Positions 1-7,720 of a stretch of 12,728 nt of DNA are shown here, one piece after another. Origin of the DNA: an uncultured Varibaculum sp. GTDB taxonomy: Bacteria; Actinomycetota; Actinomycetes; Actinomycetales; Actinomycetaceae. The position numbers and the translations under genes are program-made. The stretch lies in contig CAMYFZ010000054.1 of assembly GCA_947255165.1 (NCBI GenBank), positions 1-12,728 of the forward strand, in the 5' to 3' direction. The notes below the pieces were generated by a model that made no database searches, was not told where the DNA came from, and was given only the letters and a program-made list of their open reading frames with translations. Within the stretch, counting starts at the first letter, position 1. Every line of letters starts with the position of its first letter.

Positions 1-2242
1 AGCGTTTCACCAGGTGTTTTCCGGCATGAATAATCCAATCGGGGTTAACCCGGGCCACGTTGCGGGCAAAAAGCCGGGAGGTTTCTACCAGTTCGGCAGC
101 CATTACCCAATCGAATGTGCGGTTAGAGAGCCCCGAGCCTGGCCAAATCGTAAACCGGGCGCCGCGCGGAGCCAGGTACTGTTTGGCGCGCTGGTCCCAG
201 TTCCCAATCCCGGAAAGCATCCCTACCAGCAGAGAACGGTGAATAGCATCCGTGTCAGAATATTTCGAGGTGAGGTTTTTGCAGGCCGCAATCAGTTCGC
301 GAAATTCCGGATCTGGCTGATAGCTCGAGCGGGATGGTTTCGCCAAGGGGCGGGCGCTAATTCCCAGTTCTTTTAATAGTTGCCGCAGCTGGTTAGTAAG
401 ATCTTGCCATTCGCGAGTACGCAGGTAATGCAGAAATTCGCGCTGACATATTTTCCGGAAGGCGCTCCCGGATAGATCACGGGATTGGGTGCGCAGGTAG
501 CGCCAAAGATTCAGATAAGTCAGGAAATCGGAACTGGAATCCAAAAAACGGGAATGAGCTTGATCGGCGGCTTCCTGGTGTTCTAGCGGGCGCAGGCGCA
601 CATCTTGCATTGAAAGCGCCGAAACTATTACTAGCGCCTCTGATACGCAGCCGCGCCGGTCAGCCTCTATCAGCATCCGGGCTAGACGAGGATCAATCGG
701 CAACTTCGCTAGTCGTTTCCCCAGTTTGGTGAGGCGGTAACCCGCTGAGTTTTCGTCTCGCTCGGAAAGGGCACCCAGTTCGTAAAGCAACTGTTCCCCG
801 TCACGGACTTGCCTAGGATCGGGGGCGTCGATAAAGGGAAAATCGGCCACTTTCCCTAGGTTTAACGAGGCCATCGCCAAAATCACTGCCGCCAAGGAGG
901 TGCGTAAAATTTCTGGTTCGGTAAAACGGGGACGCTCCAGGAAATTTTCTTCCGAATACAGTCGGATACAAATCCCGTCGCTAATCCGTCCGCAACGCCC
1001 CGCCCGCTGGCGGGCGCTAGCTTGAGAGACTTCTTCAATCGGCAGGCGCTGCACTTTGGTGCGTTGGGAATAGCGAGAAATCCGCGCCAGACCGGGATCG
1101 ATTACGTATTTTATGCCGGGCACAGTTAGCGAAGTTTCCGCCACATTGGTGGCCAGCACTATCCGCGGATAAGGATGGGGGGCGAATACTCGTTGCTGTT
1201 CTGCCGGGGATAGCCGTGCAAATAGCGGCAGGATTTCTACTGCGCCTGGAGCGGTTGAGCGCTCCCCGGCGCGCACGTATCGGGAACCTAAATGCGCGGC
1301 GAGGGCGGCTTCGGTGTCCCGAATATCTCGCTCACCTGGCAAAAACACCAAAATATCGCCGGGTCCGCAAGCAAAGAGTTCATCAACTGCCTGGCAGATT
1401 CCCTCGGTCTGGTCTTTTATTTCACCGCGGGTGGCTCCTTCTTTCTGTTGGTGCGGGAGGTGCTTACGGTTTTCTTCGAAGGATTCCTCATCGCCCTCTG
1501 CGTCCTCATCCGTGCTATCGGAGCCATCCAGGGGGCGGTAGCGCACCTGAACCGGGTAGGTGCGCCCGGAAACCTCAATAATCGGGACTGGGGAACCGGG
1601 GCGGGAAAAATGCTCGGCAAAGCGCTGAGAATCAATAGTTGCCGAGGTAATAATCACTTTCAGATCGGGGCGGCGGGGCAGCAAGCGCGCCAAATACCCC
1701 AAAATGAAATCAATATTCAGGGAGCGTTCGTGGGCTTCATCCACGATGATAGTGTCATAGCGTTTCAGCAGGGGATCGGTGCGGATTTCCGCTAGTAAAA
1801 TCCCATCCGTCATTAACTTGACCATGGTTTTACTAGAGACCACGTCAGTGAATCGCACCTGGAACCCGATGGTTTTTCCCAGGTCTTCTCCCAGCTCGTG
1901 GGCTATCCGGGTAGCCACTGAGCGGGCAGCAATCCGGCGCGGCTGCGTGTGTCCGATTAAAGCTCCGCGTCCTCTGCCTAGCTGTAAACAAATTTTGGGC
2001 AGTTGCGTAGTTTTCCCGGAACCAGTTTCCCCGGAAACTACTACCACTTGGTGGTTGGCGATGGCTTCGGCGATTTCTTGCCGCCGCGCACTAACCGGAA
2101 GTTCCTCGGGGTAGGAGATAGTAGCGGGCGCATTATTTAAGGCTTTTGCGCGGTTACGGGCAGGACGGTTACTCTTTTCGCGCGGTTTTTCGCGTCGCTT
2201 AGCCCGCTGATCCGGCTCGCTAGCTGCCTGTTGCCCGCTCAT
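1..2242 (-). CDS. hrpA: ATP-dependent RNA helicase HrpA (DEAH-box), N-terminal part, truncated by window edge
   Basis: Minus-strand reading frame open from an ATG at 2242-2240 to the left edge, giving 747 codons; full actinobacterial HrpA proteins are about 1,300 residues, so the C-terminal part lies outside. The order of motifs is that of a DEAH/RHA helicase: a basic N-terminal tail (residues 13-33), Walker A GETGSGKT at 71-78 with Lys77, DEAH at 168-171, an SAT motif near residue 203, and motif VI QRAGRCGR at 412-419, followed by the helicase-associated region. These enzymes use NTP hydrolysis to remodel RNA; bacterial HrpA is linked to mRNA processing and ribosome rescue. An acidic, low-complexity insert sits at about 239-259 between the two RecA domains. 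The start is preceded by a strong AAGGGAGG ribosome binding site. The gene diverges from the carnitine island and has no obvious functional tie to it. Confidence 0.95.
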   Translation of the reverse strand, partial: MSGQQAASEPDQRAKRREKPREKSNRPARNRAKALNNAPATISYPEELPVSARRQEIAEAIANHQVVVVSGETGSGKTTQLPKICLQLGRGRGALIGHTQPRRIAARSVATRIAHELGEDLGKTIGFQVRFTDVVSSKTMVKLMTDGILLAEIRTDPLLKRYDTIIVDEAHERSLNIDFILGYLARLLPRRPDLKVIITSATIDSQRFAEHFSRPGSPVPIIEVSGRTYPVQVRYRPLDGSDSTDEDAEGDEESFEENRKHLPHQQKEGATRGEIKDQTEGICQAVDELFACGPGDILVFLPGERDIRDTEAALAAHLGSRYVRAGERSTAPGAVEILPLFARLSPAEQQRVFAPHPYPRIVLATNVAETSLTVPGIKYVIDPGLARISRYSQRTKVQRLPIEEVSQASARQRAGRCGRISDGICIRLYSEENFLERPRFTEPEILRTSLAAVILAMASLNLGKVADFPFIDAPDPRQVRDGEQLLYELGALSERDENSAGYRLTKLGKRLAKLPIDPRLARMLIEADRRGCVSEALVIVSALSMQDVRLRPLEHQEAADQAHSRFLDSSSDFLTYLNLWRYLRTQSRDLSGSAFRKICQREFLHYLRTREWQDLTNQLRQLLKELGISARPLAKPSRSSYQPDPEFRELIAACKNLTSKYSDTDAIHRSLLVGMLSGIGNWDQRAKQYLAPRGARFTIWPGSGLSNRTFDWVMAAELVETSRLFARNVARVNPDWIIHAGKHLVKR

Positions 2243-2669
2243 CGCCCTCCCTTACCGCTGTAAAGCCAGTCTAACAATCCACAAGGCGAGGGTAATTTTC
2301 TGCTTCTGATTATTTTGCGAATCACTCGCTATTTCAGCGCGGGAAGAGTTTGATTCCAAGGAGTTGGAGGGGAGCGAAGCCTGGTAATAATCAGCAGATA
2401 TTTAAAGACTGCATGCGTCCATAAGGCATGTTCTGGCTCACAGTAAAATAATTTTTAAAAATTAGCGTTAACTTATTAATGAATATCAGTTAAATTGTTC
2501 CAGTTGGTAGAATTTTAAATTAATATAAAGGTACTTTAGTCCCGCATTGGGGCTCAGTAGTTTTGCCTTTATGAAAATATGAAAAGATTCTAAAATAAAA
2601 TATCATAAAAATCCTTGCGAGGCGCTAGGTGCTCTTGTAAACTTAGTTCGTGGCATGGCTGCAAAGGCC

Positions 2670-2720
2670 GGCTTGTAAAGTACGTAAAGGTGCGTACGAG
2701 CCTCACCGCCTCCGGGGCGG
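2670..2720 (+). other. Possible structured leader RNA: two adjacent hairpins
   Basis: GGCTTG (2670-2675) can pair with CGAGCC (2697-2702, one G-U pair) and TACG (2681-2684) with CGTA (2693-2696), forming a 10-bp stem with a one-sided bulge and an 8-nt loop. It is followed at once by CCGCC (2706-2710), loop TCCGG, GGCGG (2716-2720). The patch is GC-rich inside AT-rich DNA, upstream of the transporter gene. It matches no riboswitch class I can recognise and has no U-run that would make it a clear terminator. It could be a leader element, a small RNA or chance folding. Confidence 0.3.
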
Positions 2721-2774
2721 GGAATTGCGACTAAATAAAAGAGTTTTGGACTATTGCCGTCTGAAACTTTTTAC

Positions 2775-2795
2775 TTTTCAATATGTAATTGAAAA
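2775..2795. promoter_or_regulatory. Perfect inverted repeat, candidate operator 1
   Basis: TTTTCAAT (2775-2782), five-base spacer, ATTGAAAA (2788-2795). This is a 21-bp dyad with perfect 8-bp arms, centred about 148 bases upstream of the transporter start. Size and symmetry suit a dimeric repressor such as the TetR protein encoded at 10207-10836, but that link is inference. The arms are AT-rich, so chance occurrence in AT-rich DNA is possible. Confidence 0.4.
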
Positions 2796-2848
2796 TCTAA
2801 AAATTGGTCTTTTAAATGGTAATTTCCATTATTTAATAGATCAAAATA

Positions 2849-2870
2849 TTTTCTTCAGCGTCGAAGAAAA
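2849..2870. promoter_or_regulatory. Perfect inverted repeat, candidate operator 2 or leader hairpin
   Basis: TTTTCTTC (2849-2856), six-base spacer AGCGTC, GAAGAAAA (2863-2870). Perfect 8-bp arms, ending 62 bases before the transporter ATG. It shares the outer TTTTC...GAAAA with the repeat at 2775-2795, but the spacer is one base longer. It could be a second operator or an RNA hairpin in the 5' leader. A weak AGGGT...ACCCT pair (2872-2890) follows directly. Confidence 0.35.
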
Positions 2871-2932
2871 AAGGGTTTTATTCCGACCCTATCAATACCA
2901 ATTTCCTCAGGGATAACTTGAAAGGAATCATT

Positions 2933-4276
2933 ATGAAACTATTTGGAAGCGGCGAAGTTGCTGCCTTGGACCTTTCCCGGGGTAGACGCGTAATGCTGTT
3001 GGTATTAGTATCAATGGCCAGTTCAATGATTTATCTACCTCCATATATGAAAATAGTGTTTTATGACCCGTTAATGAAGGCATTGAACTGTACAAATGCC
3101 GATCTTGGGGTATTGACATCTGCATATGCGACAACTGCCTTAATTTGTTATCTGCCTTCAGGGATAGTGGCCGACAAATTTAGAATGCGAACTCTAAATG
3201 CTGCTGGATTAATTTCCACTGCCGCCCTAACATTTGTATTTGCCCTGCTTCCATCTGTTGGTACCCTGATGCTGGTTTTTGTGGCAATGGGGGTCACTAC
3301 CATCTTGGTTTGGTGAGGAGTGCGCTTCAAGCTGGTAAGGCTGATTTCGGAGGAAGAATCCTATGGTCGCAACATTGGCGTTTCCTACGGTATATATGGA
3401 GCCGTGGGCCTCGTTTGTGGCTTTTTACAAATGGGAATTATTAGCCTGTTCGGGAAACAGTTCGACCTAGCAGTTTCAACCACTCTCGCAGTAATCGGGG
3501 GGTTGCTGCTACTAATGGGGATTCTTTCGATTTTCCTGGTACCTAAGTTTGTGGGGGAGATCGGATCTGCAGAGGCATCTGGTTTCGACTTTTCGATGGT
3601 ACTGACCGCCCTGAAGATGCCGGTAGTTTGGTTGTCCGCCGGAACCATGTTTTTCGTTTACTTCTATTACACCGGGGTTGCTTACACTACGCCTTACCTG
3701 CAAAACGTACTTGGCGCATCTCTGGTTGTAGTATCTTTCGTCTCTATCGTTCGTACTTACGCGGTAACCCTGATATCAGGACCAATCTTTGGAGTAATCA
3801 CTAAACGGATAGGCTCTCCTTCAAAGGCCATTATTGGGGGTTCTGTGATCGTAGTTTGTGGGATGCTTTGCTTGATGCTTCTGCCCCACAAAGCTAGTTT
3901 CGCGGTATTCGGGGCTATCGTTACCATTTTGCTTGGTTTTGTGGCTAATGGTGCCTACGGTGTTGCTTCATCCCAGCTATCGGAGGGTAAGGTTCCAATC
4001 TCAGTTTTCGGTACAGCTACAGGTCTCCTCTCAGTTATCGGTTTCGCCCCTGATACGTTCTCTTCTACGTGGTTTGGGGTGCTTATCGATAAACACGGTA
4101 ACGGAGCATATCCGCAAATTTTCTTGATCCTCGCAGCTTCAGCTCTACTGGCGGTGCTATTTGCTGGTGCCCTGCTACTTTATGTGCGTAAGAATAAGGT
4201 CAAGCTGGAACAAGTGGAAGAAAAACTCGGAGAATCCGCCTTAGAGGACGAGGCCCATTCAAAGAAGAACAACTAA
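2933..4276 (+). pseudogene. MFS transporter interrupted by an in-frame TGA (probable betaine/carnitine transporter)
   Basis: One continuous frame of 448 codons runs from ATG 2933 (ribosome binding site GAAAGGA at 2920-2926) to TAA 4274-4276, broken only by TGA at 3314-3316 (codon 128). Both halves are clearly one protein: about 12 hydrophobic segments in total, four in the first 127 residues. A motif A-like stretch GIVADKFRMR lies at 77-86 between segments 2 and 3, and a charged cytoplasmic tail follows the last segment. In related MFS proteins as I recall them, the stop falls where a conserved Trp lies just before the Lys-containing loop, so TGG to TGA is the simplest explanation. The gene is first in the operon, nine bases before the hydrolase, in the place where E. 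coli has the BCCT antiporter caiT. Substrate (carnitine, gamma-butyrobetaine or an acylcarnitine) is inferred from context only. Loss of function, a sequencing error or stop readthrough cannot be told apart. GTG 3320 could restart the second half, but the purine-rich GGAG before it is too close. Confidence 0.8.
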
Positions 4277-4285
4277 GGAGAAGTT

Positions 4286-5251
4286 ATGGTAAACAAACTT
4301 GATGTACCACATTTGTGGTCGCAAGAGACTGAGCGCGCGGTAGCAAAGCAAGAAGAATTAGCAAAGGGAGTCTATTCCACGGATCAGTCCTTTGAAGAAA
4401 TGAGGATTGCTTACAACAAGGAACGGGCATACTGGAACCAAAATCCCCCTGAAATGGTGGACGTACGCGATGACACGGTCCCGACCGATACAGGCGAAGT
4501 TAGAATCAGGCAGTACCGACCGGTTGAGGCGAAGACGCTTCCCTGTGTCATGTTTTTCCATGGCGGCGGCTGGGTGCTGGGCAATCTTGATACCCACGAT
4601 CGAATGGCCAAATTAATCGCCAAGGAAACCGGTGCAGCTGTGGTAGCGACTGATTACTCGCTATCGCCAGAAGCTAAATATCCGCAACCGATCGAAGAGG
4701 CAGTAAAGGTTTTTCATTATTTGCAAGAAAACCATGAAGAGTGGGGAATAGATCCACGGGATTTCTCAATTACTGGGGATTCCGGCGGGGCACATATTTC
4801 TCTTGCCACCTTCTTGGCCTTGCGAGAGGAAGGAATAAACCTTGACGATATCCGCTCATTGCTGCTGTTTTATGGGTGGTTTGGACTAAATGACTCAGTA
4901 AGCGCCCGCCTGCTAGGTGGCTGGTGGGATGGACTCACCCAGGATGATTTTGATTTCTATAAAAGTTTAGCTTTGAAGGATATGTCCGAGACTAAACAAC
5001 CCTACGTTGATCTTTTCCGCAACGATCTGACCAAACAGATGCCTCCAGTATATTTGGCGGCCGCAGAGCTGGATCCTTTACTGGACGATTCCCGGCTGCT
5101 CGCGAAAATACTGGAAGCGAATAAGTTACCAGTGCAGCTAGATGTGTTTGCAGGGACTATCCACGCCTTTTTGCATCATTCCAGGATGCTGAAAGCAGCG
5201 AACGAAGCTATCGAAAATGCGGGTAAGTTCTACCAGAAATTTGCCCGGTAA
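4286..5251 (+). CDS. HSL-family alpha/beta hydrolase (carboxylesterase), possible acylcarnitine esterase
   Basis: A 321-residue protein with all marks of the hormone-sensitive-lipase/Aes esterase family. The oxyanion-hole motif HGGGW is at 92-96, the nucleophile elbow GDSGG at 164-168 with Ser166, the acid in ELDPLLDD with Asp263, and the catalytic His293 in TIHAF. Length is normal for the family (about 310-330), and no signal peptide is seen, so it is cytoplasmic. A ribosome binding site AAGGAG overlaps the stop codon of the transporter gene, and the start is nine bases after that stop, so the two are probably co-translated. The family cleaves short-chain esters. In this operon an attractive role is hydrolysis of O-acylcarnitines to free carnitine before activation by CaiC, but nothing in the sequence proves the substrate. 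E. coli cai operons have no equivalent. A long hairpin follows at 5260-5299. Confidence 0.9.
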   Translation: MVNKLDVPHLWSQETERAVAKQEELAKGVYSTDQSFEEMRIAYNKERAYWNQNPPEMVDVRDDTVPTDTGEVRIRQYRPVEAKTLPCVMFFHGGGWVLGNLDTHDRMAKLIAKETGAAVVATDYSLSPEAKYPQPIEEAVKVFHYLQENHEEWGIDPRDFSITGDSGGAHISLATFLALREEGINLDDIRSLLLFYGWFGLNDSVSARLLGGWWDGLTQDDFDFYKSLALKDMSETKQPYVDLFRNDLTKQMPPVYLAAAELDPLLDDSRLLAKILEANKLPVQLDVFAGTIHAFLHHSRMLKAANEAIENAGKFYQKFAR

Positions 5252-5259
5252 AACCAGAG

Positions 5260-5299
5260 GTTTCTTGGGCACTGGAAAACTTTCCAGTGCCCTAGAAAC
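5260..5299 (+). promoter_or_regulatory. Long intercistronic hairpin between the hydrolase gene and caiA
   Basis: GTTTCT (5260-5265), T, GGGCACTGGAAA (5267-5278), AC, TTTCCAGTGCCC (5281-5292), T, AGAAAC (5294-5299). The arms are 19 bases each with a single T-T mismatch. No T-run follows, so it is not a typical Rho-independent terminator. It begins nine bases after the hydrolase stop and ends just before the caiA ribosome binding site. It may protect or process the transcript, partly terminate, or act as a DNA operator. Confidence 0.75.
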
Positions 5300-5309
5300 A
5301 TCCTAATTG

Positions 5310-5318
5310 AAAGGAGAG
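5310..5318 (+). promoter_or_regulatory. Ribosome binding site that fixes the TTG start of caiA
   Basis: AAAGGAGAG stands six bases (counted from GGAG) before TTG 5323-5325. No ATG or GTG competes nearby, and translation from this TTG gives [10 protein letters not shown], which lines up with the start of E. coli CaiA as remembered (MDFNLNDEQE). Confidence 0.8.
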
Positions 5319-5322
5319 ATCA

Positions 5323-6456
5323 TTGGAGTTCTCACTGAATGAAGATCAACAGATAATGGTTGATGCTTTTCGCGAAGTTATGGAATCTAGAGCTTGGGAA
5401 ACCTATTTTCACGAATGCGACCAAACCCATACCTACCCGGAGGAATGGGTCAAAGCTATCTGCGAGGTTGGTTTTGACCGGATAACGATTCCCGAGGAAT
5501 ATGACGGTCTAGGTTTGGACTGGGTCACCATGACCGCGGCCTATGAGGAGCTGGGGCGCTTGGGAGGCCCCACCTACGTCCTCTATCAGCTACCGGCGCT
5601 AGAGACCGTTTTGAATAACGGCACCGACAAGCAAAAGGAAACTGTTCTTGCCTACCTGGGTACCGGTAAGCAAGTACTGAACTATGCGATGACTGAACCG
5701 TCAGCGGGTTCGTCTTTTGATGATATGCGGACCACCTACACTCGCCGCGATGGGAAAGTTTACCTAAATGGTCACAAAACTTTCCAAACTTCGGGAATGC
5801 ACGTCCCTTACATGGCGGTAATGGCATGCGACAGTGAGGACACCAGTAGATACACCGAGTGGTTTGTAGATATGTCTAAACCCGGCATAACCAAGGAGCC
5901 ACTAGAAAAACTCGGTCTCCGCATGGATTCATGTGCCGAGCTCTATTTTGAAAACGTTGAACTAGAGGAGTCCGACAGGTTTGGAGAGGAGGGAGGTGCC
6001 TTCCGTCGTGTAGTCGGTGATTTTAACCTGGAGCGCTTCTTAGTTGCCTTAACGAATTACGGAACGGCTTATTGCGCCTATGAGGACGCGGCGCGGTATG
6101 CCAACCAGCGTGAACAAGGAGGTAGCACAATCGGAAAGTACCAGTTGGTTCAACTGAAGTTTGCTGATATGAAAGTAAAACTAACCAACATGAGAAATAT
6201 GCTCTATGAAATTGCCTGGCGTCACGATCAAGGTTTGCTCGGACGCGGCGAGGGTTCTATGGCTAAGTACTACTGCTCGCATGCAGCATTCGAAGTGGTA
6301 GACGAGGCTTTACAGGTACTGGCGGGAATAGGTATTGCAGGTGAGCATCGAGTACAGCGGTTCTGGCGTGATTTACGGGTAGACCGGGTTTCTGGCGGAA
6401 CCGACGAAATGATGATTCTGGACACTGCCTTTATGGCGCTGCGTCCTTACCGCTAG
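5323..6456 (+). CDS. caiA: Crotonobetainyl-CoA reductase (acyl-CoA dehydrogenase family)
   Basis: A 377-residue acyl-CoA-dehydrogenase-fold flavoprotein, close to the 380 residues of E. coli CaiA. It matches remembered CaiA in long stretches: [17 protein letters not shown] (76-92), [13 protein letters not shown] (177-189), [10 protein letters not shown] (195-204), [13 protein letters not shown] (237-249) and [13 protein letters not shown] (347-359). It is expected to bind FAD (TEPSAGS, 124-130) and to reduce crotonobetainyl-CoA to gamma-butyrobetainyl-CoA, taking electrons from the FixAB flavoprotein. The usual Glu of the C-terminal YEGT motif of acyl-CoA dehydrogenases reads Gly here (SGGTDEM, 357-363), as I recall for E. 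coli CaiA too. This supports CaiA over a generic dehydrogenase. Translation starts at TTG with a good ribosome binding site after a long hairpin. It lies nine bases before caiB. Confidence 0.93.
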   Translation: MEFSLNEDQQIMVDAFREVMESRAWETYFHECDQTHTYPEEWVKAICEVGFDRITIPEEYDGLGLDWVTMTAAYEELGRLGGPTYVLYQLPALETVLNNGTDKQKETVLAYLGTGKQVLNYAMTEPSAGSSFDDMRTTYTRRDGKVYLNGHKTFQTSGMHVPYMAVMACDSEDTSRYTEWFVDMSKPGITKEPLEKLGLRMDSCAELYFENVELEESDRFGEEGGAFRRVVGDFNLERFLVALTNYGTAYCAYEDAARYANQREQGGSTIGKYQLVQLKFADMKVKLTNMRNMLYEIAWRHDQGLLGRGEGSMAKYYCSHAAFEVVDEALQVLAGIGIAGEHRVQRFWRDLRVDRVSGGTDEMMILDTAFMALRPYR

Positions 6457-6465
6457 GGGAAAGAA

Positions 6466-7677
6466 ATGAATACAGAAAAGCCTTCATTCGGAGCGCTTGA
6501 TGATGTAAGGGTTCTGTACTCCGCAGTCGAAATTGCCGCGCCAACCGCCGCAGCAATAATGGGTGAGTGGGGAGCGGATGTGACCTGGATGGAGAATATT
6601 TGGACTGGTGACTCCATGCGGGACACCAAGTGGGTCAAAGAAATGGAACGGCGAAATATGCGCTCTCTTTCTATCCATCCCTTTACTTCCGAAGGCAAAG
6701 AGGTACTCCTACGGCTTATCAAGGACACCGATATTTTTATCGAGGCATCTAAAGGTCCGGTATGGAAACGTAAAGGAATTACCGATGAGCAGCTGTGGGA
6801 GGTCAACCCCTCTCTAGTTATCGTGCATGTATCAGGTTATGGTCAGTGGGGTGACACATCAAGAATTAACACCGCTGCCTATGATCTCACGGTAGCTGCT
6901 TATGCCGCTTTGATCGCGCAAAATGGAAGCCCCGAACAGCCTATGAACATTGCTCCTTACGGCGCGGATTACTTTAATGCCTTGATGATTATCGCCGCCA
7001 GTTTGGCAGCCTTGCACAAATCGCGATTAACAGGGCAAGGGGAAAGCATTGACGTTGCCATGTATGAAACTATTCTTCGCGTTGGAACCTACTACATGAT
7101 GGATTACCTAAATGAAGGGATAACATACCCGCGTCCTGGTGCCCGTCATCAAAACCTTTGCGCTATTGGCGAGTGGGAATGTAAAGATGGTTTCATTGGC
7201 CTTTGCGTATATGGAGTGCCTCAGAACAAATATCTGCTTGAGACAATTGGGCTGGGCGATTTATGGGGCAGTGCCGACTATCCCGAGGACACGTCTGCCC
7301 TATGGTTGGACAGTCCGCAGGCTGATTTGATTCAGAGAAAGTTAGAGGAATATCTAAAAACACAGTCTAAATTCGAGGTCGAGAAAGATTTCTCTGCCCA
7401 CAAGATTGCGGCGCAGGTGGTCAATGAGTTCGATGATCTACTTAGTGAGCCTCATGTTAAGCAGAGAGAATGCTTTATCGAATGGGATAACGCGCAAGGA
7501 CAGGTAATCAAGGGATTGAACACTGTCCCGAAGTTTACTAATAATCCTGGTGGTTTCTGGAGGCCGATGCCTGCTTTGGGCGCCGATTCCAGATACGTAT
7601 TGGAACGCGCCGGGTTCAGCGCGGAAGACATTGAACGTTTTAAACAGTCCGGCAATATTCGATTCGATGGGGAGTGA
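6466..7677 (+). CDS. caiB: CaiB-type CoA-transferase (gamma-butyrobetainyl-CoA:carnitine CoA-transferase)
   Basis: A 403-residue class III (CaiB/BaiF) CoA-transferase, the same size as E. coli CaiB (405). Matching stretches include TDIFIEASKGP (88-98), GITDEQLWEVNPSLVIVH (104-121), ALHKSRLTGQGESIDVAMYE (182-201) and a C-terminal PKFTNNPGGFWRPMPALG. The catalytic Asp that forms a CoA-acyl anhydride in this family is Asp168 in the motif PYGADYF. The enzyme moves CoA from gamma-butyrobetainyl-CoA or crotonobetainyl-CoA onto incoming carnitine, saving ATP. The start has a GGGGAAAG ribosome binding site overlapping the end of caiA. The 3' end may overlap caiC by 11 bases, depending on the caiC start. 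Confidence 0.93.
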   Translation: MNTEKPSFGALDDVRVLYSAVEIAAPTAAAIMGEWGADVTWMENIWTGDSMRDTKWVKEMERRNMRSLSIHPFTSEGKEVLLRLIKDTDIFIEASKGPVWKRKGITDEQLWEVNPSLVIVHVSGYGQWGDTSRINTAAYDLTVAAYAALIAQNGSPEQPMNIAPYGADYFNALMIIAASLAALHKSRLTGQGESIDVAMYETILRVGTYYMMDYLNEGITYPRPGARHQNLCAIGEWECKDGFIGLCVYGVPQNKYLLETIGLGDLWGSADYPEDTSALWLDSPQADLIQRKLEEYLKTQSKFEVEKDFSAHKIAAQVVNEFDDLLSEPHVKQRECFIEWDNAQGQVIKGLNTVPKFTNNPGGFWRPMPALGADSRYVLERAGFSAEDIERFKQSGNIRFDGE

Positions 7678-7720
7678 ACAGGACACGGCCCAAATTGTAG
7701 GCGCGCGTAATGATTCAGCT

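Larger units (their letters stand above)
2243..2932. other. Divergent intergenic region between hrpA and the MFS gene
   Basis: I find no convincing gene in these 690 bases. Composition is uneven: 2430-2640 and 2760-2900 are very AT-rich, while 2650-2722 is a GC-rich patch that can fold. The region must hold the promoters of hrpA (leftward) and of the transporter/cai operon (rightward), but no -35/-10 pair stands out with good spacing. AT-rich -10-like hexamers occur near 2508-2513 and 2521-2529 without a matched -35 box. Two perfect inverted repeats (2775-2795 and 2849-2870) and a possible structured RNA (2670-2720) lie here and are listed separately. An 88-codon open frame at 2650-2916 lacks a ribosome binding site and overlaps all these elements, so I do not call it. 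Confidence 0.7.

Noticed and set aside
14..2114. Several plus-strand open frames of 60-167 codons
   Set aside because: They lie opposite the continuous minus-strand hrpA frame, which carries all helicase motifs; they are shadow frames.
2650..2916. 88-codon open frame upstream of the transporter
   Set aside because: No ribosome binding site, no recognisable protein features, a change from GC-rich to AT-rich composition along its length, and it overlaps both inverted repeats and the hairpin patch.
3317..3360. Selenocysteine insertion at the TGA of the transporter
   Set aside because: No stable SECIS-like hairpin is visible just downstream, and family comparison from memory puts Trp, not Cys, at this position.
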